Positions 59,369 to 64,000 of a DNA stretch of 64,000 nt are shown in pieces (the stretch's first letter is position 1; each line of letters begins with the position of its first letter). Source of the DNA: Cytobacillus oceanisediminis 2691 (GTDB taxonomy: Bacteria; Bacillota; Bacilli; Bacillales; Cytobacillaceae); the NCBI RefSeq assembly GCF_000294775.2, contig NZ_CP015506.1:905501-969500 (forward strand), read 5' to 3'. The notes beneath the pieces are model-generated. The model was not told the origin of the DNA. It worked only from the letters and a program-made list of their open reading frames with translations, and ran no database searches. The position numbers were made by a program, and so were the translations under genes.

Positions 59369-60622
59369 TTATTCACTCTTCAGCAGGGGCAGTATGATTT
59401 TCACTGTCGTTCCCTTGCCAATATCGCTGTCATATTCTATCGTTCCTTGCATTTCACGGATGATTTTGTTCGTAACCATGCTGCCAAGTCCAGTTCCCTT
59501 CGTCTTTGTTGTATAAAAAGGCAGTCCGATATTCTCTAATTGCTCGGATGTCATGCCCCGGCCGTTGTCTGAAATGGTTATTTCAACCGTGTTGTGAAAA
59601 TAATCAGCAGAGGTGAAAATTTGAATCCTTCCCTTTTCCGGGACTGATTCTATACCATTCTTGATCACATTCATGATGGCCTGTTTTAGGTGGTGTTCAT
59701 CTCCCTGCACATAAAAAGGCCCTTTATCCGCGTATTCAATCACCACATTGGCATAAGAAGCAAGGGGTCTCATGAGCAGTACGCAATCCTGAATCACGTC
59801 ATGCAGGGGGACATTAGCCAGATGGAACTGCTCGGGCTTTGAGACTTTTAAATAGTTTGTAATGATGCTGTTTGTACGATCCAATTCCTCAATAATGAGC
59901 GGGGAGAACTTTTTTAAGCTCTCATCCGACGTATCCTGGCTCAAATATTGAATGAAGCCCCTCACAGTGGATAAAGGATTTCTGATTTCATGTGCGATGG
60001 AAGCTGCCAGCTGGCCGACCATTGTCAGCTTATCCATATACATCATTTCACTGATCTGTTTATTCGTTTTGAAAAGATTTTCGATGACAAAAATAAGTGC
60101 AATAAATGTCAGGTAAAACGCAACGAAGTAAGTCAGGTAAAAGAATGTATCAAGAAAAATGACGGCTGTGGCAATGATGGATATATATAAGTAAAAATAA
60201 AAGAACAGAATAAAAGAACCAGTCACTACCCGATGGCTGGAATTAAGAAACACTCGTCTTAGGGAAAGGGTAATCACAAATGCCAGAATGGAAACCAAAA
60301 TTCCAATATAAATGAACTGTCCGCCTATTAAATAGCGGGTAATGACGGTACTCAGCATCACAATAGAGCCGGGAAGCCATCCTGTATACAGCGTCACGAT
60401 CATGATGGCGACCATGCGCAAATCAAAATGGGTTTCCCCCAGCGTTTCAATAGGATAAAACATGCATAAAAGTGCTCCGAATGAGCCGAGAAGTCCGTAA
60501 ATCAATTTTTGTTTAAGGGTAAGAGGGGTCTTTGTCTGATATGGAAAAAACAAATTCCCGTTAAACGTAAATGAAAAAAGTATTGTAATGTTTACCAGTA
60601 AAGGCTTGATCAGTGTAACCAA
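59369..60622 (-). CDS. Orphan sensor histidine kinase, KinB-like (5TM-type), second paralogue
   Basis: A 417-residue kinase with about six helices in residues 1-175 (FDLRMVAIMIVTLYTGWLPG is the 5TM-LYT-like hallmark), phosphoacceptor AASIAHEIRNPLSTVRGFIQ near 210, and HATPase ISDNGRGMTSEQLENIGLPF and GTGLGSMVTNKII. Same layout as the kinase at 43307, again without a response regulator. The start is TTG 60622 behind GGGAGGAG. Both probably feed the sporulation phosphorelay. Confidence 0.82.
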   Translation of the reverse strand: MVTLIKPLLVNITILFSFTFNGNLFFPYQTKTPLTLKQKLIYGLLGSFGALLCMFYPIETLGETHFDLRMVAIMIVTLYTGWLPGSIVMLSTVITRYLIGGQFIYIGILVSILAFVITLSLRRVFLNSSHRVVTGSFILFFYFYLYISIIATAVIFLDTFFYLTYFVAFYLTFIALIFVIENLFKTNKQISEMMYMDKLTMVGQLAASIAHEIRNPLSTVRGFIQYLSQDTSDESLKKFSPLIIEELDRTNSIITNYLKVSKPEQFHLANVPLHDVIQDCVLLMRPLASYANVVIEYADKGPFYVQGDEHHLKQAIMNVIKNGIESVPEKGRIQIFTSADYFHNTVEITISDNGRGMTSEQLENIGLPFYTTKTKGTGLGSMVTNKIIREMQGTIEYDSDIGKGTTVKIILPLLKSE

Positions 60623-60670
60623 TAGTCTCCTCCCAGTATAACCAAATCTAGTGTAAGGGAACTGTCCCTA

Positions 60671-60865
60671 TTAACGTAAAATTTGTTTTACCCGGCCAAC
60701 CTGTCCATCTTCGAGTCTCACTTTTATACCGTGCGGGTGAGAAGGTGACTTTGTTAGAATGTCTTTCACTATTCCTTCTGTCAGCACACCTGTCCGCTGA
60801 TCCTTTTTAAGAACAATTTTTACTTTTAACCCAGGCGCGATTGCAGCGCGATTCTGCCCTTCCAT
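60671..60865 (-). CDS. ywbE: YwbE family protein
   Basis: A 64-residue basic protein, MEGQNRAAIAPGLKVKIVLK at the start and GIVKDILTKSPSHPHGIKVR in the middle, matching the conserved YwbE family. Its beta-rich, KOW-like pattern suggests RNA or ribosome contact, but function is unknown. The ATG overlaps the stop of the upstream small gene by one base. Confidence 0.85.
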   Translation of the reverse strand: MEGQNRAAIAPGLKVKIVLKKDQRTGVLTEGIVKDILTKSPSHPHGIKVRLEDGQVGRVKQILR

Positions 60866-61053
60866 TATACACCCGTCCGTTTCCGCTGGTTATTGGTCTT
60901 CTTTGTCTGCTGGCTTTTCAATGCTTTCGCCGATTTAACCGGAGTATTATTGAACTTTCCGCCTGCCTGCTCTTGTTTTTTATTCATAAGCTGCTGTTTC
61001 ATTGCTTCTTTTAAGCTGATTTTTTTTCGATTATTGTCTTCTATATGAGTCAT
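60865..61053 (-). CDS. Small basic protein co-transcribed with ywbE
   Basis: A 62-residue, Lys/Gln/Asn-rich, probably disordered protein (KKISLKEAMKQQLMNKKQEQ). ATG 61053 follows AAAGGAGAC, and its stop shares a base with the ywbE start, so the two are coupled. No domain recognised. The composition suggests nucleic-acid or ribosome contact. Confidence 0.65.
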   Translation of the reverse strand: MTHIEDNNRKKISLKEAMKQQLMNKKQEQAGGKFNNTPVKSAKALKSQQTKKTNNQRKRTGV

Positions 61054-61270
61054 GTTAGAGTCTCCTTTATCTACATATCCCTCTATTATAAATCATTAAA
61101 CAGTTAAAGGAAATTTCACAGAGAAATAATCTTTTTACCTGTAACTTTTCAGAAAAATAAGTCTTTTAGACCACGAGAAATCTTATAAACCATCCTTTGT
61201 TCCTATTTTGAAAATACTGAATATTTTGTACTATTTAGATTACAGAAACAGATTATAGGGAGTGAGTCAA

Positions 61271-63097
61271 ATGTTAAAAGTTCTATCCACTTCAGCTTTA
61301 TCCCTTGCTTTAGCAGGAAGTGCCGTTTTTGCAGGAGCGGGACCGGCAGATACTCAGGCAAAGCAGGAAAGTAAATATCAAATCAGTCTTGCCCATCATG
61401 TAGGTGCGTCGCCGGAGCTTGCTGCAAAAGCAAAGGAATTGGGAATCGATCTATCAAAGGTCGATCCGGCTGAGAAAGCAGCAAAGGCAGGAGCAAAGTT
61501 CCAGCAGCCTGGTGACAATCATGTGGCGTATAAAGCAGCAACAGGAGATATACCGGTTCTTGTTCTTCTGGCAAAGTATTCGGATGGTGATGAGCCGGTC
61601 GGTGATATGCCTGGACAAGTTCCAGCTGAGTATTATGAGGATTTAATTTTTGGAACAGAGTATAATCCTTATGAGCTTCCTCAATTCCAGAAATATGATG
61701 GTGAGAATGTTCCAAAGGACCGCACGATGCAAAATGCTTATAAAGAATCCAGCTATGGAAAAACCAACCTGGTCCGCAAGGAAAACACCGAATTTGTATG
61801 GGTAGAGATGCCTAAAGGTGCTTCATACTACTTGGATCAGGAAGGTAAATATGCTGAAAATGGTACATACGTTAATGGCAATGTGAATGGGGATGCCCAT
61901 ACAGGCGAATTCATCCGTGACTTGCTGAAAGCGGCAGACGAGCAGGTTGACTTCTCGAAGTATGCTGAGAATGGGGAAGTGCCTAATATCTTCGTCATTC
62001 ATGAAGGTACAGGAGCTGAATTCAGCCGTGACCCGGCACAGTTCTGGTCACATAAGTGGAGCCTGCTAAGTGCTTTATATTATGGGAAATACTATGAAAC
62101 TGGCAAACCTGCAGATGTACATGCTGGCATGTCTCAAAATGAATGGATTAATAAAACAGTTGCAGAAGATATGACCTATGACGGAGTAGTAGTCAATAAC
62201 TACAACATTCAGCCAGGCATCGGCGGAAACGTTGCCGGTTTCGATGCAGCTACTAATACCTACAAAGAAGAAGCAAAAACGGGTCCATTCCCTGCACAAA
62301 CCGGGGTTTACGCTCATGAATTTGGACATGCGCTAGGATTGCCTGATTTCTATGATACGGTTTACAGCTCTGAAGGTGTAGGAAACTACTCAATGATGGC
62401 AGGCGGCTCCTGGATGCGCTATCCGGATGCTGCAGCTTATGCAGGAAACTCTCCAACGCACTTTGATCCGTTCTCTAAGATATTCTTGGGGTGGGTAAAT
62501 CCAATTGAAGTAAAGCCTGAAGATGGCGTGAAAGAAATCACGCTTCCGGCGATCAATAAAGCAACTGCTGATAACGGCATCGTCAAAATGGAAGTGCCGG
62601 GCTCTAATGGCACTGAATACTTCCTATTTGAAAACGTTCAGCAGGATGGCTTTAACAAAGGCTTAATTCGCCAGGGGGCAGATTCTAAAGGGTTAATGGC
62701 ATGGCACGTAGATGAGAACATCATCAACCTGTACCAGACTGCCGGCTTCCGTCCAAACAACGTGGAAAACTGGATGAACAAACGCTTCCAGTACAACCAA
62801 TCTGAAACAGCAAGTGATGGTACAGTTGTAACTCACTACGGTTTATCTGTTCTTCAGGCTGATGGCAAGTATGACTTGGAGAAAAATCTAAACCGCGGTG
62901 ATGCAGGAGATTTCTTCAAAACCGGAGGGAAAATCACACCTGTATCCGGAAATGTTCACACTGGTTCTTACTACTTCTGGAAGGGCTATAGCTCAACGCC
63001 GGCTGATTCCGGAATCCATGTAACTGACATTAAAGAAAATGCCGATGGATCCATCACGGCGAAATTCTACTATAATACAAACAGCAGCAAAAAATAA
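61271..63097 (+). CDS. Secreted M6-family (immune inhibitor A-like) metalloprotease
   Basis: A 608-residue protein with a Sec signal peptide (about 1-28, LSLALAGSAVFAGAGPAD, cleavage near Ala). The zinc site HEFGHALGLPDFYD lies near 350 and is followed by SMMAGGSWMRYPDAAAYAG, the M6 Met-turn region. Typical InhA proteases are near 800 residues, so the usual C-terminal MAM-like extension is missing or shortened. It probably degrades extracellular proteins. ATG 61271 lies 8 bp after GGGAG; GTG 61262 touches that site. Confidence 0.88.
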   Translation: MLKVLSTSALSLALAGSAVFAGAGPADTQAKQESKYQISLAHHVGASPELAAKAKELGIDLSKVDPAEKAAKAGAKFQQPGDNHVAYKAATGDIPVLVLLAKYSDGDEPVGDMPGQVPAEYYEDLIFGTEYNPYELPQFQKYDGENVPKDRTMQNAYKESSYGKTNLVRKENTEFVWVEMPKGASYYLDQEGKYAENGTYVNGNVNGDAHTGEFIRDLLKAADEQVDFSKYAENGEVPNIFVIHEGTGAEFSRDPAQFWSHKWSLLSALYYGKYYETGKPADVHAGMSQNEWINKTVAEDMTYDGVVVNNYNIQPGIGGNVAGFDAATNTYKEEAKTGPFPAQTGVYAHEFGHALGLPDFYDTVYSSEGVGNYSMMAGGSWMRYPDAAAYAGNSPTHFDPFSKIFLGWVNPIEVKPEDGVKEITLPAINKATADNGIVKMEVPGSNGTEYFLFENVQQDGFNKGLIRQGADSKGLMAWHVDENIINLYQTAGFRPNNVENWMNKRFQYNQSETASDGTVVTHYGLSVLQADGKYDLEKNLNRGDAGDFFKTGGKITPVSGNVHTGSYYFWKGYSSTPADSGIHVTDIKENADGSITAKFYYNTNSSKK

Positions 63098-63104
63098 TAA
63101 ACTA

Positions 63105-63136
63105 AAAATCCGAGCGGGTTGGCCTGCTCGGATTTT
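63105..63136. terminator. Bidirectional terminator
   Basis: AAAATCCGAGC - 10 nt - GCTCGGATTTT between converging genes. Confidence 0.88.
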
Positions 63137-63139
63137 GGT

Positions 63140-64000
63140 TTAAAGACTATTTTTTTCATAAACTTTTAAGTTAGCATAAATCGCACCGATAACAGGAGCA
63201 TCCAAATCCAGCAGCTCAGCTTTTTTCAGCAAATATCCAAAGAAATGATCGGCTTCGATAGCCTGCTGCTTTTCCATATCGCGCTGCAGGGAGGATTTCA
63301 TTTCATAGCCCATTTCGTTTATTTTTTGCACCTGCGCATCTTCAATCCCATCAGCCAGCGGAGCATCCAAGCCCCTCATAATAGCAGATGCTTCCTTCAA
63401 AACTATTTTAACGGTATTTAATCCGAATGCCTGATCTCGAATCGGCCCGATGGGTGAACGGAACAGGGAAGTGACACCAGAAAGTGTGGAGATAAAGAGG
63501 TACTTATGCCACATCTCCTGTTCGATATTTTCGGATAGGCGGAAGTTTGCTTTTGTACCTGAAAATGCCTCTTGAAGCTTCAGGATCCGCTCTGTTTTTT
63601 CACCGGATCGTTCCCCAAAAACAAAGTCATGGACCGGGCTTGTCTGAATCACTTTCCCATTTTCACCAAGAGTGGTTTCAATAAAGCAAAGACCGCCAAG
63701 AACGTTCGCTGCCCCAAAAGCGGCTGTTAGTTGATCCATATGTGCGATTCCATTTAAGAGAGGAAGAATCAAGGTACTATCGCCTGTGAAGGGACGGATA
63801 TCCTCTATAGCTCCCTCAAGATGATAGGCTTTTGTAGAGAGCAGGATGACATCGAATGCATCTGCCTTTTCTCCGGCCTGGATCGTTTTCGGCTCAGGAA
63901 AAGTCATATCCCCATGCACACTTTCCGCCAGAAGCCCGTATTTCTCAAGCTGCTGCTTTCGTTTCTCCCTTACCAAAAAAGTAACATCCTCGCCTTTTTC
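63140..64000 (-). CDS. panE: 2-dehydropantoate 2-reductase (ketopantoate reductase), N-terminus beyond window
   Basis: The frame is open to the window end (base 64000), so only the C-terminal 286 or so residues are seen; the N-terminal GxGxxG NADPH loop is outside. Markers present: DAFDVILLSTKAYHLEGAI (loop with the conserved Lys), LPLLNGIAHMDQL, the catalytic Lys region EQEMWHKYLFISTLSGVTSL and the late SSLQRDMEKQQAIEADHFFG. The enzyme reduces ketopantoate to pantoate for coenzyme A synthesis. Several paralogues are normal in Bacillaceae, so a different 2-oxoacid substrate is possible. Confidence 0.85.
   Translation of the reverse strand, partial: EKGEDVTFLVREKRKQQLEKYGLLAESVHGDMTFPEPKTIQAGEKADAFDVILLSTKAYHLEGAIEDIRPFTGDSTLILPLLNGIAHMDQLTAAFGAANVLGGLCFIETTLGENGKVIQTSPVHDFVFGERSGEKTERILKLQEAFSGTKANFRLSENIEQEMWHKYLFISTLSGVTSLFRSPIGPIRDQAFGLNTVKIVLKEASAIMRGLDAPLADGIEDAQVQKINEMGYEMKSSLQRDMEKQQAIEADHFFGYLLKKAELLDLDAPVIGAIYANLKVYEKNSL

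Overview
The window reads as chromosome of an aerobic, endospore-forming Bacillaceae bacterium, probably in or near Cytobacillus/Mesobacillus; the genus is an inference. Gene content points there: a SwrC-type RND pump, a DctB-DctS-DctR-DctP dicarboxylate system, CBO0543-type membrane proteins, RsbR-type stressosome proteins, two KinB-like orphan kinases, YwbE, a sigma-B-type promoter at a large catalase, cre boxes, and many GTG/TTG starts behind strong AGGAGG sites. No rRNA, tRNA, IS element, prophage or CRISPR array was found. Both ends cut through genes: a TipAS-domain gene on the left and a ketopantoate reductase on the right.

Layout. 1-6000: TipAS regulator end, membrane protein, Cys-rich mini-protein, RND pump and two large intergenic repeat arrays. 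6070-8155: a tight four-gene operon with an ABM monooxygenase, a helical protein, a stand-alone B12-binding domain carrying the CarH/LitR-type W-x9-EH motif, and a PAS-like/STAS protein. I infer a B12-based, possibly light-sensing, signalling module. 8261-17329: BenE-type transporter, MazG-like protein, a GAF/PucR regulator, then a catabolic operon (aldehyde dehydrogenase, HIBDH-family reductase, DUF3100 protein plus membrane partner), an M20 amidohydrolase and a GNAT. 17484-25191: a TAXI-TRAP transporter with a FadR-type GntR regulator, GlcD- and GlcF-type subunits and an LhgO-type oxidase, preceded by promoter, palindromic operator and cre; this is a 2-hydroxyacid uptake and oxidation unit.

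25252-37542: CBS/ACT protein, LytTR regulator with an acetyl-CoA hydrolase/transferase, rRNA methyltransferase, the dct locus with a fully matching cre box, an MFS carrier and an RsbR paralogue. 37584-46579: housekeeping and accessory genes (MBL-fold, DinB, signal peptidase, phosphatase), a KinB-like kinase and an ArsR/MFS pair. 46617-56472: sigma-B-type promoter and catalase, AraC regulator, BCCT transporter, DinB/GNAT pair, a two-subunit heme-copper oxidase homologue whose subunit I lacks the active-site tyrosine (possible CuA-type NO reductase), and another MFS. 56507-64000: Ca2+/cation antiporter, small membrane proteins, DnaQ-type exonuclease, second KinB-like kinase, YwbE, an M6 metalloprotease and panE.

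Three intergenic regions carry a short motif repeated about every 21 bp, two helical turns, and a fourth carries thirteen 52-bp units, about five turns. Three copies of a 19-bp-arm palindrome are scattered between 28.8 and 35.3 kb. Together with the B12/STAS operon and the tyrosine-less oxidase, these are the most unusual signals here.
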